Both the position numbers and the translations under genes were made by a program. 62,471 bases of DNA, from the NCBI RefSeq assembly GCF_005503625.1, contig NZ_SCMX01000039.1, positions 1 through 62,471 on the forward strand. Direction: 5' to 3'. The notes beneath the pieces are model-generated. The model was not told the DNA's origin. It saw only the letters and a program-made list of their open reading frames with translations, and did not search any database. Source of the DNA: Cupriavidus sp. 2SB. Its GTDB lineage: Bacteria > Pseudomonadota > Gammaproteobacteria > Burkholderiales > Burkholderiaceae. Shown here piece after piece: positions 8,245-18,100 of this stretch. Each line of letters starts with the position of its first letter. The first letter of the stretch is position 1.

Positions 8245-9999
8245 TCAGTACGACCAGCTCACGTTGAAGCCCGCCGTCGTGCTGGCGGTGACAAAGCCGG
8301 TTGGCTTGTAGAGGGGCTTGCCGATGAAGAGATCGGCATGGAGGCCGCGATACCCACCACGCATGCCCATCACGGCACCGGCCAGTTGCGTGCCCACGAG
8401 GTACGCCGCGCTGCGTCCATTGACCTGCCCGTAGTCCGCACCGGCATACAGTTCGAATCCCCTCCCGGCCAGCGAGAGGGCCAGCTCGTTGCGCACGAAC
8501 CATCCCCGGTCGCCGATCAGCGTGGATTCCCCATCGAAGCCGCGCACCGTGTAGCGGTTGCCGATGGAGAAGCGGTCCTGCGGCACCAGCGGCGTGAAGT
8601 TCCACTGGCCACGTACGGCGCCCGTGTAACGCAGGCGCTGTGCGGCCAGCACGAAGGGCACGGTCAGTTGTGCGTCGGCAAGCAGGATTTCCGGACGTGA
8701 CGTGCCTTCATCGAACCGTTCCTCGGGGGCGCGCAGCGAGGCCATCGCGCCGGTGCCGCGTCGATAGGCGAGGTTGGTGTCGAGCGATGCATGCCCGAGG
8801 AACTCGCGATGTGCGAGGCCGAGTTCCCAGCCCGCCGTGCGGCGGCGCTGGTTCCGCACCTCGGTGTCGTCGATGTAGTTGCCGGAGCCACGCGCCCAGC
8901 CGCGCGCGTAGGCGGTGGTCTTGCGCGAGGCATCGCGATACAGCAGCCGAGACAGGCGGAGATCGGCGTTACGGCTTTCGCCGCTGTAGCGATAGTTCTG
9001 GCTGTAGCCGAATACGGTCTGGTGATACTGGTTGCCGCTGGCAGTGATGCCGAGCAGCCAGCGGTCATAGGGAACCGAATAATGGACCGTGTAGCCACGC
9101 GTGCCGTTGCTGCCTGCACCGCCGCCGCCCAGGTCGTGATTCAGGCTCGCGTAGAAGAGATCGTTCAGTGTCCACCAGTGATCGAACGACACCGTGACGT
9201 TGCCCTGGTACTTGCCGGTCTGCTTGCTGCCCGAGTCGTCCACTGTGGCGCTGATGCGGAACGGCATGCCTTGATGCCAGCGGATGACGAGATCGCTCTC
9301 CCCGGGCTGCGCGTCAGGGCCTTCGGCGGGCGTGATCTGGATATCGGCCTCGGCCGTGGGTACACGCTTGAAGTTCTCCAGCGCCTGTTCGATATCGCGC
9401 AGGTTCAGGATGTCACCCGGATGCGCGGGCATCGCATTCCATAGCGTCGCGCGCGTGCTGGAATCCTCGCTGAAGCGGATGTCGCGGATGCGGCCGGGGA
9501 TAACGGTCAGCGTCAGCGTGCCCGTCTTCAGATCCTGTGGCGCAGCCAGTACGCGCGTGGTGACGTAGCCCTTGCGGACGATGGCGTCCTGCACACGGGC
9601 CATGACAACGTTGATGCCTTGCGACCCCAGGCATCGGCCGATGGCGGGATCGTCGGAAACATCCGATGCGTTGGCCGCATTCGCAGCCCAGTGGAATCGC
9701 TCTGCCGCATCACCTGTCAGCGTGATGCGGTCGATCCGGAAGCAGGGCGATTCGTTTTCCGGAATTCGTTCGGAAGCGGCAACCGCAGGTGCTTCCAGTC
9801 TGGCGTCGGGTGAGACTTCCTCGCGCTCACGCAGGGCGCGCTCGCGCTCCTGCTGCCGCAGTTGTTCCTGGGTGTCGCGTTGGGGAAGGGTAGGCGCAGT
9901 CTGCGCCATGGCAAGCAGGGGCAGGGCGAGCAGAGTACCTATCGCCAAACGCCCTGCATTTTGTAGAAGATGTTTCCGACCGTTCCCGTTGTCCCGCAC
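8245..9999 (-). CDS. CdiB/FhaC-family outer-membrane transporter of the two-partner secretion system
   Basis: This 584-residue Omp85/TpsB-family pore exports the neighbouring exoprotein across the outer membrane. I use the GTG start at 9999 because GGAG lies 7 nt before it. An N-terminal hydrophobic segment (LAIGTLLALPLLAMA) is followed by a Gln/Arg/Glu-rich helix around residues 40-60, matching the plug helix region. A POTRA-type region follows (FRIDRITLTGD, then GYVTTRVLAAPQDLKTGTLTLTV), then a beta-barrel that ends in an aromatic residue (FNVSWSY), the usual outer-membrane signature. The conserved VRGF motif of the L6 loop is visible as YTVRGFDGES. It is the first gene of the operon, as in cdiBAI loci. 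A 7-bp inverted repeat lies in its leader at 10049-10069. Confidence 0.93.
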   Translation of the reverse strand: MRDNGNGRKHLLQNAGRLAIGTLLALPLLAMAQTAPTLPQRDTQEQLRQQERERALREREEVSPDARLEAPAVAASERIPENESPCFRIDRITLTGDAAERFHWAANAANASDVSDDPAIGRCLGSQGINVVMARVQDAIVRKGYVTTRVLAAPQDLKTGTLTLTVIPGRIRDIRFSEDSSTRATLWNAMPAHPGDILNLRDIEQALENFKRVPTAEADIQITPAEGPDAQPGESDLVIRWHQGMPFRISATVDDSGSKQTGKYQGNVTVSFDHWWTLNDLFYASLNHDLGGGGAGSNGTRGYTVHYSVPYDRWLLGITASGNQYHQTVFGYSQNYRYSGESRNADLRLSRLLYRDASRKTTAYARGWARGSGNYIDDTEVRNQRRRTAGWELGLAHREFLGHASLDTNLAYRRGTGAMASLRAPEERFDEGTSRPEILLADAQLTVPFVLAAQRLRYTGAVRGQWNFTPLVPQDRFSIGNRYTVRGFDGESTLIGDRGWFVRNELALSLAGRGFELYAGADYGQVNGRSAAYLVGTQLAGAVMGMRGGYRGLHADLFIGKPLYKPTGFVTASTTAGFNVSWSY

Positions 10000-10048
10000 C
10001 GACTCGCTCCGAAAGAGGATCGGCGCGACATACAGGAATCAGTTCAGA

Positions 10049-10069
10049 CCGTGGACGTTGCATCCACGG
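10049..10069. repeat. Inverted repeat in the leader of the CDI operon
   Basis: Seven-base arms CCGTGGA and TCCACGG are separated by 7 nt, about 50 bp upstream of the GTG start of the transporter gene. It could form an mRNA hairpin or be an operator. No known site was recognised. Confidence 0.5.
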
Positions 10070-10163
10070 AATCGTCACACGCCGGATCAGGAGCGCGACG
10101 ATATCGAGACAAGGGAACGGTGAAAATCGCAGCTTTACGAAAGTCGCGATTGTTGCAGATCGT

Positions 10164-10478
10164 CTACCGCACCAGCCCCGCAGCAGCCTTCTCGATGAAC
10201 TGCGCAAGGTCGATGTCACGCTGCGTCAGGCCGTTGGCGTCGTGGGTGGACAGCGTGATGTCAACACGGTTGTACACGTTGAACCACTCGGGGTGGTGAT
10301 CCACCTTGTCGGCGCGCAGGGCCACGCGGGTCATGAAGCCGAACGCGGCGTTGAAGTCCGCGAAGCTGAACGATTTCTGGATGGCGTCGCGGTCCTTGAC
10401 CGGGGTCCAGCCGGGCAGGGTAGCGAGCAGAGGCTTGCGTGCCTCTTGGGAAAGGGGTGTCATGTCGGGCTCGATCAA
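10164..10478 (-). CDS. phhB: Pterin-4a-carbinolamine dehydratase
   Basis: This 104-residue protein dehydrates 4a-hydroxytetrahydrobiopterin so that the pterin cofactor of phenylalanine hydroxylase can be recycled in the cytoplasm. The family motif is present as [15 protein letters not shown], with the paired active-site histidines, followed by the conserved [16 protein letters not shown] segment. The length is normal for the family. It lies 27 bp downstream of phhA on the same strand, the common phhAB arrangement, so the two are almost certainly co-transcribed. The start at 10478 gives the usual N-terminus. No terminator is obvious between it and the CDI operon leader. Confidence 0.95.
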   Translation of the reverse strand: MIEPDMTPLSQEARKPLLATLPGWTPVKDRDAIQKSFSFADFNAAFGFMTRVALRADKVDHHPEWFNVYNRVDITLSTHDANGLTQRDIDLAQFIEKAAAGLVR

Positions 10479-10505
10479 AAGGATAAAAGACGATGGTACG
10501 GCGGT

Positions 10506-11444
10506 TCAGATGTCGTCGCTATCGGCCCAGCCTTCGCGGTTGCCCACCTGGATCACTTGATCGCCTTCTGCGATGTCACCGGCGCCCAGCGTCGGCAGCG
10601 CGCGCAGTTCGGCGTACAGCGATGTGAAATCCGGACGCGTGGCATCGAACAGTTGTTCGAAATCGTCGATCACGAAGTACGTCTTCTGGAACGTGTCGAT
10701 GCGATAGCGCGTGCGCATGATGCGGTGCAGGTCGAAACCGATGCGGTTCGGGCTGGCGGAGTCGAGGCTGTAGATCGATTCGCCCTGGCTCGACAGGATG
10801 CCCGCGCCGAAAATGCGCAGACCGTCCCGCGTCTGGATCAGGCCGAATTCCACGGTGTACCAGTACAGGCGCGACAGCATGTCGAGCGCACCCAGCCGCG
10901 CGGCCTTGAGGCCACCCTTGCCGTAGGCTTCCATGTAGTCCGCGAACACCGGGTTGATCAGCAGCGGCACATGACCGAACACGTCGTGAAAGCAGTCCGG
11001 CTCCTGCAGGTAGTCGAGCTGCTCCGGCTTGCGCATCCACCAGCTTGCCGGAAAGCGGCGATTGGCCAGGTGATCGAAGAACACTTCATCCGGCACCAGT
11101 CCCGGCACTGCCACTACCTGCCAGCCCGTGGCGCGCATCAGCATCTCGTTCAACTGATCGAACTCGGGCACACGGTCGCGTTCCATGCCGAGTGTGGCCA
11201 GACCCTGCAGGAACTCGTCGCAGACACGGCCTTGCAGCATCGACGCCTGGCGGTCGTACAGCTTGCGCCAGATCGCATGGTCGGTCTCGGTATAGCGGTG
11301 GACCGGCTGGGCGATGGTGAAGTCGGCGCGCAGTTCCTGGCCGGACAGCAGGCCGGCTTCGAACTGTTCCTGGAGCTTCGCGGTCATCGTGCCGGCAAAG
11401 CTGGCTTCCGTTGCGGCTTCGGTCGTGGCGGCCGAAAGGTTCAT
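10506..11444 (-). CDS. phhA: Phenylalanine 4-monooxygenase
   Basis: This 312-residue non-haem iron, tetrahydropterin-dependent enzyme converts phenylalanine to tyrosine, the first step of Phe catabolism. It has the monomeric bacterial length, with no regulatory ACT domain. The iron-binding signature is clear: CFHDVFGHVPLL supplies the two His ligands and YWYTVEFGL the Glu. Other conserved blocks include WMRKPEQLDYLQEPD and FVIDDFEQLF. The ATG at 11444 is preceded by GGAG at 8-nt spacing. It heads the phhAB unit and is divergent from an Lrp/AsnC-family gene 137 bp away, which is a likely local regulator. Confidence 0.97.
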   Translation of the reverse strand: MNLSAATTEAATEASFAGTMTAKLQEQFEAGLLSGQELRADFTIAQPVHRYTETDHAIWRKLYDRQASMLQGRVCDEFLQGLATLGMERDRVPEFDQLNEMLMRATGWQVVAVPGLVPDEVFFDHLANRRFPASWWMRKPEQLDYLQEPDCFHDVFGHVPLLINPVFADYMEAYGKGGLKAARLGALDMLSRLYWYTVEFGLIQTRDGLRIFGAGILSSQGESIYSLDSASPNRIGFDLHRIMRTRYRIDTFQKTYFVIDDFEQLFDATRPDFTSLYAELRALPTLGAGDIAEGDQVIQVGNREGWADSDDI

Positions 11445-11535
11445 GGGGTGTCTCCGATGCGGGTTTTACGCATAGTCTAGCCATGCAAGCGCGCGGACTG
11501 GCCGCAAAAGCAGTGATTTTTGCGATGTCGATGCA

Positions 11536-11541
11536 TATAAT
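11536..11541 (+). promoter_or_regulatory. Putative -10 element of the Lrp-family gene
   Basis: TATAAT lies 40 bp upstream of the chosen ATG in the divergent phhA/lrp interval. No good -35 is visible, so expression may be activator-dependent or the match may be chance. Confidence 0.35.
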
Positions 11542-11581
11542 CCGCACATCTTCGATTCGTCATGCGGAATTCCTGCGCGCC

Positions 11582-12061
11582 ATGAGCCCCACCGACCTCG
11601 ACCCCTACGACCTGGCGCTTCTCACGGCGCTGCAGAGCGACGGACGCTCCACCCACCAGCAACTGGCCGAGCGCGTCCACCTATCGCCCAGCCAGGTCGG
11701 GCGGCGGCTCGCGAAGCTGGAAGCCGATGGCGTGATCACCGGCTATCGGGTCAACCTGTCGCCACAGGCGCTGGGGCTGGGGGTGCTGGTCTTCATCAGT
11801 GTGAAGCTGGCCCACCATGGCGACACGATCATCGAGCGGTTCAAGGAGGAAATCCTGCTGCTTGAAGAAGTGCAGGAGTGCTACACCGTGGCCGGCGAGG
11901 CTGACTACCTGGTACGCGTGGTGGTGCCGGACCTGCCCACGCTGGCCGAATTCACGATGAAACGGCTCATGCGCGTGCCCGGTGTGGAAAGCGTGCGTTC
12001 GAATATCGTCCTGACGGCCCTCAAGCGTGAGGGGGCGTTGCCGCTGTCGCATCTGCGCTGA
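11582..12061 (+). CDS. Lrp/AsnC family transcriptional regulator
   Basis: This 159-residue DNA-binding regulator is divergent from phhA. The N-terminal winged helix-turn-helix is evident (DLALLTALQSDGRSTHQQLAE, then LSPSQVGRRLAKLEADGVI), followed by the AsnC/RAM ligand-binding domain (GVLVFISVKL, CYTVAGEADYLVRV). I start at the ATG at 11582 because it gives the usual short N-terminus before the HTH; the frame stays open upstream without a better site. The position suggests control of phhAB in response to Phe or Tyr, as is common for Lrp-family genes beside amino-acid catabolic operons. That is inference. Confidence 0.9.
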   Translation: MSPTDLDPYDLALLTALQSDGRSTHQQLAERVHLSPSQVGRRLAKLEADGVITGYRVNLSPQALGLGVLVFISVKLAHHGDTIIERFKEEILLLEEVQECYTVAGEADYLVRVVVPDLPTLAEFTMKRLMRVPGVESVRSNIVLTALKREGALPLSHLR

Positions 12062-12155
12062 CCCGGAATGTAGTTCTGCCGAAATGTGCCGAGGCTTGCG
12101 CTTGGCATCGGCGCGTGTCACCCTCGCCCGGAGCCAAAAATCCGGAGAAGTCAGC

Positions 12156-15100
12156 ATGATCGGGAAGATCGCCACGGTGGCACGCGCCACCGCCGCAGGT
12201 CTGGTATTGAGTGCGCTGGCGTGGTCGCCGGCCGCCACGGCGGCGCAGGTCACGCGCTTTTCGCCCGAAGGGGTGAACCCGCAGGTCCGCCAGGTGGCGA
12301 TCCGCTTTGACGAGCCAATGGTGCCGATGGGCGACCTCAAGGCCGCTCCGCCTGCCGCGGTCTCCTGCACAGGCGGCAGCGTGGGCGGCTCCGGCCGCTG
12401 GGTCAACGCCACGAACTGGGTCTACGACTTCGAACGCGACCTGCCGCCCGGTGTGCGCTGCACGGTACGGATGAGCAGCGGACTCAAGAGCGTGGCCGGC
12501 AAGGACTTCGCCGGCAAGACCGAATACAAGTTCGAGACGGGCGGCCCGATTGTCGTGTCGGCCCGCCCCTCGGGCGGTGAGGTCGAGGAAGACCAGGTCT
12601 TTGCGCTGCGCTTCAACGGTGCGGCCACTGCGGGCTCGATTCGCCAGCATGCGTGGTGCCAGGCCGAAGGTCTTGGCGAGCGCATCCCCGTGCGGCTGCT
12701 GACCGGCAAGGATCGCGATACCGTCATCGAGGCGCTGCACTGGAAGGAAGTGGCCAAGCGCGAGGGTGACGCTATCCACCTGCTGGCCTGCCAGCAGCGG
12801 CTGCCCGGCGGCGCGCGGATGCAACTGGTGCTCGACGCCGGCATTGCCACGCCATCGGGGCTGGCCACCACTGCGGCGCGTCGCTTCGACTTCACCGTGC
12901 GCGAACCCTTTACCGCGGGCTTCACCTGCGAGCGCGAACGTGCCGAGGCACCTTGCACACCGCTGCGGCCCATGACGGTCACGTTCTCGTCGCCGGTGCC
13001 ACGCAAGCTGGCCGAAGGCATCGTGCTCAAAGGCCCATCGGGTCCGCAGAAGCCCGCTTTCGATCCGGACGAGGCTGCCGATGCACCCGTCTCGTCGGTG
13101 CAGTTCAAGGGGCCGTTCGCGGAGAAGGCCAGTCTGACGATTGAAGCGCCAAAGGATCTCAAGGACGAAAGCGGCCGCGCGCTCGCCAATGCCGACCTGT
13201 TCCCGATCAAGCTGACCACGGCCACGTTGCCGCCGCTGGCCAAGTTCGCTGCCGCACCGTTCGGCGTGGTGGAGCGCTTTGCCGATGTGCCGCGCGGCAA
13301 GTCGCCCAATGATTTTCCGCCGCTGCTGCCCGTGACGCTGCGCAACGTCGAGGCAGACCTGCCCACGTTGTCCGTGCGTGCCGAGGCTGGCACCGTGGCG
13401 CGGCTCAAGGTCGATGACGACGGCGCCATCCTGCGCTGGTTCGGCATGGTCAAGCGCATGCACGAGAACACCTGGACCAAGGAGCAGATCGCAGCGATCC
13501 GCACCGGCCAGGCGCCGTACAGCGTGCGCAGCCCGCGCGATGCACCGGCTGTGGAAACCCGTGCGGTGTCGCTGCTCAACGGCGTGAACGGCGCCAGGAC
13601 ACTCGCCATTCCCAAGTCGACCGACACCAACCCGCGCCCCTTCGAAGTGGTGGGCATTCCGTTGCCGGAGCCCGGCTTCCACGTCGTGGAAATCGCGTCG
13701 CCGATGCTGGGTGAAGCGCTGCTCGGCAAGAAGGCGCCGATGTACGTGCGGACCGCCGTGCTCGTGACCAACCTCGGCGTGCATTTCAAGCTCGCACGCG
13801 GTGAGGGTGAAGGTGACATGAGCGGCATGGCGTGGGTCACCACGCTTGACGATGGCAAGCCCGTGGCCAATGCCAGGCTTGCAGTGCGCAACTGCGATGG
13901 CGAACTGCTGGGCGAAGGTGTCAGCGATGCCACGGGCGTGGCGCGCTTTGCCAAGCTGCCGGATCGCCGTCACAAGGACTGCGCCAACGGCATGGATGGC
14001 TACTTCGTGTCCGCACGCATCGCCGCCGATCATCCGCAGGCGCGTGGCAAGGCCGACATGGCGTTTGTGATGTCCGACTGGACGCGCGGCATCGAGAACT
14101 GGCGCTTCAACGTGCCCACGGACCTGAGCACCAAGCAGACGGTTCGCGCGCACACCATCTTCGATCGCACGCTGGTGCGTGCTGGCGAGACGGTGTCGAT
14201 GAAGCACCTGATCCGCAACGAGACCGCACAGGGCTTTACGTTGCCGAAGGACATGCCCGAGACGCTGGTGATCACGCATCAGGGCAGCGGCCAGAAGTAC
14301 GAGATGCCGTTGGCGTGGCGCAATACCGCGACGGGCGGGCGTAGTGCAGAGAACACGTTCCAGGTGCCGCCATCGGCCAAGCTCGGCGTCTATGACGTGG
14401 CGCTGGTCTACACGAACAATCGCACGCTGGAGAGCGGCAGTTTCCGTGTGGAAGCGTTCCGCCTGCCGGTGATGTCGGGTTCGCTGTCGATCACCAAGGA
14501 CCCGAAGATCAAGGGCAACGCACTGGTGGCGCCCACCGAGGTGCCGGTGGGCGTGGAGATCCACTACCTGAACGGTGGTGGTGCGGCGGGCCTGCCGGTG
14601 CGTGTCTCCGCACTGCTGCGCGGCAAGTCCGTGAACTTTGCGGACTACGACGAGTTCTCGTTCAACCCGCCGCGTGCGCAGCAGCAGTCGAGCAGCAGCG
14701 GCGGCGACGAGGAAGAAGACCAGGACAGCGAGAGTGCACGCGAGAGCGAGAAGCTCGTGGCGGACAAGCTGCCGATGACGCTCGACAAGGACGGCAACGG
14801 CAAGGTCACGATCAAGGATCTGCCGAAGGTGACCACGCCGGGCGACCTCGTGCTCGAAGCCGGCTTTGCCGATCCGAACGGCGAGATCCAGACGCTGCGC
14901 CAGAACGTCTCGCTGTGGCCCTCGGCCGTGGTGGTGGGCATTCGCGCGGCAAGCTGGGTATCGGTCAGCCAGAAGCTGGCGGTGCAGACGGTGGTGGTCG
15001 ATACGCAAGGCAAGCCGATTGCGGACTCGCCCGTGCAGATCAAGGCGCGTGCCCGCATCACCACATCTGCGCGCAAGCGTGTAGTGGGCGGCTTCTACCG

Positions 15101-18100
15101 CTACGACAACCGTAGCGAGACGAAGGACCTCGGCGTGGTGTGCGAAGCGCGCACCGATGCGCAGGGCAGGGCGCGCTGCGAGGTGGCGCTCTCGCAGGCC
15201 GGCGAAGTCGAACTGATTGCCAATGCGCGCGATGCCGATGGCCGCATGGCGCAGGCGGCCACCACGGTGTGGGTGACGCGCCAGGGTGAACTCTGGTTCG
15301 GCGGTGAGAACCACGACCGCATGGATGTACTGCCCGAGAAGAAGAGCTATGCGCCCGGCGACACCGCCGTGTTCCAGGTGCGCATGCCGTTCCGCCGCGC
15401 GACGGCACTGGTGGCCATCGAGCGCGAAGGCATCCTGGAAACGCAGGTCGTCGAACTCAACGGCAGCGATCCGACGATCAAGCTCAAGGTGAAGCCGGAG
15501 TGGGGACCGAACGTGTATGTATCGGTCCTGAGCATTCGCGGACGCCTGCGTGAAGTGCCGTGGTACTCGTTCTTCTCGTGGGGCTGGCGCCAGCCGCTGG
15601 ACTGGTGGCGTGCGTTCCGCAGCGAGGGCAAGGAGTATGTGGCGCCGTCGCCGTTGGTGGATCTGTCGAAGCCGGCTTTCCGCTTGGGCCTCGCGGAGAT
15701 CCGCGTGGGCAGTGAAGCGTATCGCCTCGATGTTTCGGTGACGCCTGACAAGGCGACGTATCCGGTGCGCGGCAAGGCGCGCGTGGTGGTGCAGGTCAAG
15801 CTGCCCGATGGCAAGCCCGCAGCGAATGGCGAAGTGGCGCTGGCCGCCGTGGATCAGGCGCTGCTCGAACTGATGCCGAACGGTAGCTGGAACCTGCTCG
15901 ATGCGATGGTGCAGCGGCGTAGCTATGGCGTGGAAACGTCCACGGCGCAGATGGAAATCATCGGACGACGCCACTATGGCCGCAAGGCGGTGCCGGCCGG
16001 TGGTGGCGGCGGCAAGAGTCCGACGCGTGAACTGTTCGACACGCTGCTGCTCTGGAATCCGCGCGTGCAGCTCGACGCGGAAGGCAAGGCCACGCTGGAG
16101 GTGCCGCTCAATGATTCGCTGACGAGCTTCCGCATCGTGGCCGTGGCGGACCTCGGCGTGAACCGCTTCGGCACGGGTAGTGCATCGATTGCCGCGACGC
16201 AGGACCTGCAGATGATTTCGGGCCTGCCGCTGCTGGTGCGCGAGGACGACAAGTACCGTGCGATGTTCACGCTGCGCAATACCACGCAGCGCGCGATGAC
16301 GGTCGAGGCCACGGCGCGCGCGACGCTGGTCGATGCGCAGACGCTGCCTACGCAAACGGTGCAGGTTCCTGCGGGCGAAGCGCGCGAAGTCAACTGGGAT
16401 ATCACCGCGCCTGCGCTGCTCGCGTACTCTCGCAGCGGCACGATCCTCTGGGAAGTTGCCGCTACCGAGAAGGGTGGCGGCGGTGCCACTGACAAGCTCA
16501 AGGTATCGCAGCAGATTGTGCCCGCCGTGCCGGTGACGGTGCAGCAGGCGATGCTCGCGCAGCTCACGCCGAACCTGTCCGTGCCGGTGCAGGCGCCTGC
16601 TGGCGCGTTGGCCGATCCATCGGGCCGGTTGCGTGGTGGCATGCAGGTCTCGCTGCAATCGTCGCTGGCAGGTGGCATGCCGGGCGTGCGCGAGTGGTTC
16701 CGCAACTATCCGTTCAGTTGCCTGGAGCAACGTACGTCAAAGTCCCTGGGTCTGGCCGATGCATCGGCATGGGATGCACTGATGGCGCAACTGCCGTCGT
16801 ATCTCGATACCAACGGGCTGGCTTCCTACTTCCCGCTGCGCAGCGATGGGCAATCGGGCAGCGAGGTGCTGACCGCGTATCTGCTGACGATTGCCAACGA
16901 GGCGTCGCGTGCTGGCCTGCCAATGCGCATTCCCGATGCGCAGCGCGAGCAGATGGAGCGTGGACTGATCGCGTTCGTGGAAGGACGCATCACCCCGCCG
17001 CGCTGGGCGCCGGCTTCGGCATCGATGGATCTCGACGTGCGCAAGCTCGCCGCCATCGAAGCGTTGTCGCGTAGCGGCCGCGCACAGGCGCGCATGCTCG
17101 GCTCGATCCAGATCCTGCCTGACCAGTGGCCGACTGCGGCGCTGATCGACTGGCTCTCGATTCTCTCCCGCATGCAGGACGTTCCCGAGCGCGACAAGCG
17201 CATGGCCGATGCCACGCAACTGCTGCGTAGTCGCCTGACAGTGCAGGGCACGCGGCTGGTGTTCTCTACTGAACGCAGCGACAACTGGTGGTGGCTGATG
17301 CAGGGCGGCGATGTCAACGCGGCCAAGCTGCTGGCGCTGGCTTCCGAGCTGCCCACGTGGAAGGACGATGTACCGCAACTTGTGACGGGCCTGCTCGGCC
17401 GCCAGACGCGCGGTGCATGGATGACCACCACGGCCAATGCGTGGGGCGTGCTGGCGATCAAGCGTTACGCGCAGGTCTACGAGAAAACACCGGTGGCGGG
17501 CACGGCGCGCGCCACGCTCGGCGATGCCACGCGTACGTTCGACTGGAGCAAGGCGAAGCAGACCGAAGGCGTGGCCAGCGGCGCGGTGGATCTGCCGTGG
17601 CCGGCAACGTCCGCAGGCAACCCCGCACTCGGCGCGCTGCAGGTGGAGCAGCAGGGCACGGGCCGTCCGTGGGCCACGGTGCGCGCACTGGCGGCGGTGC
17701 CGCTGACCGAACCGGTCTCGGCGGGCTATCGTGTGCGCCGCACCGTGACACCGGTGGAGCAGGCGGTGGCGGGCAAGTGGTCGCGCGGCGATACATACCG
17801 CGTGAAGCTCGATATCGATGCACAGTCCGACATGACGTGGGTGGTGGTCAGCGATCCGGTGCCCACTGGCGCCACGATCCTCGGCAGCGGCCTGGGCCGT
17901 GATTCGGTGATTGCCACGCGCGACGAGAAGAAGGCATGGTCCGACTTCACCGAGCGCACGACCGAGGCGTATCGCGAATATTTCAGCTATGTGCCGAAGG
18001 GCGCGCTGCAGGTGGAGTACACGGTGCGGCTGAACAATGTTGGCGAGTTTGCATTGCCGCCATCGCGTGTGGAAGCCATGTACGCGCCCGATGTCTTTGG

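Noticed and set aside
8210..8605. N-terminal extension of the exoprotein frame
   Set aside because: It overlaps the transporter gene in another frame; the ATG at 8209 has the signal peptide and a ribosome site.
12021..16730. 1569-codon minus-strand open frame opposite the alpha-2-macroglobulin gene
   Set aside because: The composition is His/Arg-rich and antisense-like, while the plus frame carries the CLEQ motif, signal peptide and ribosome site.
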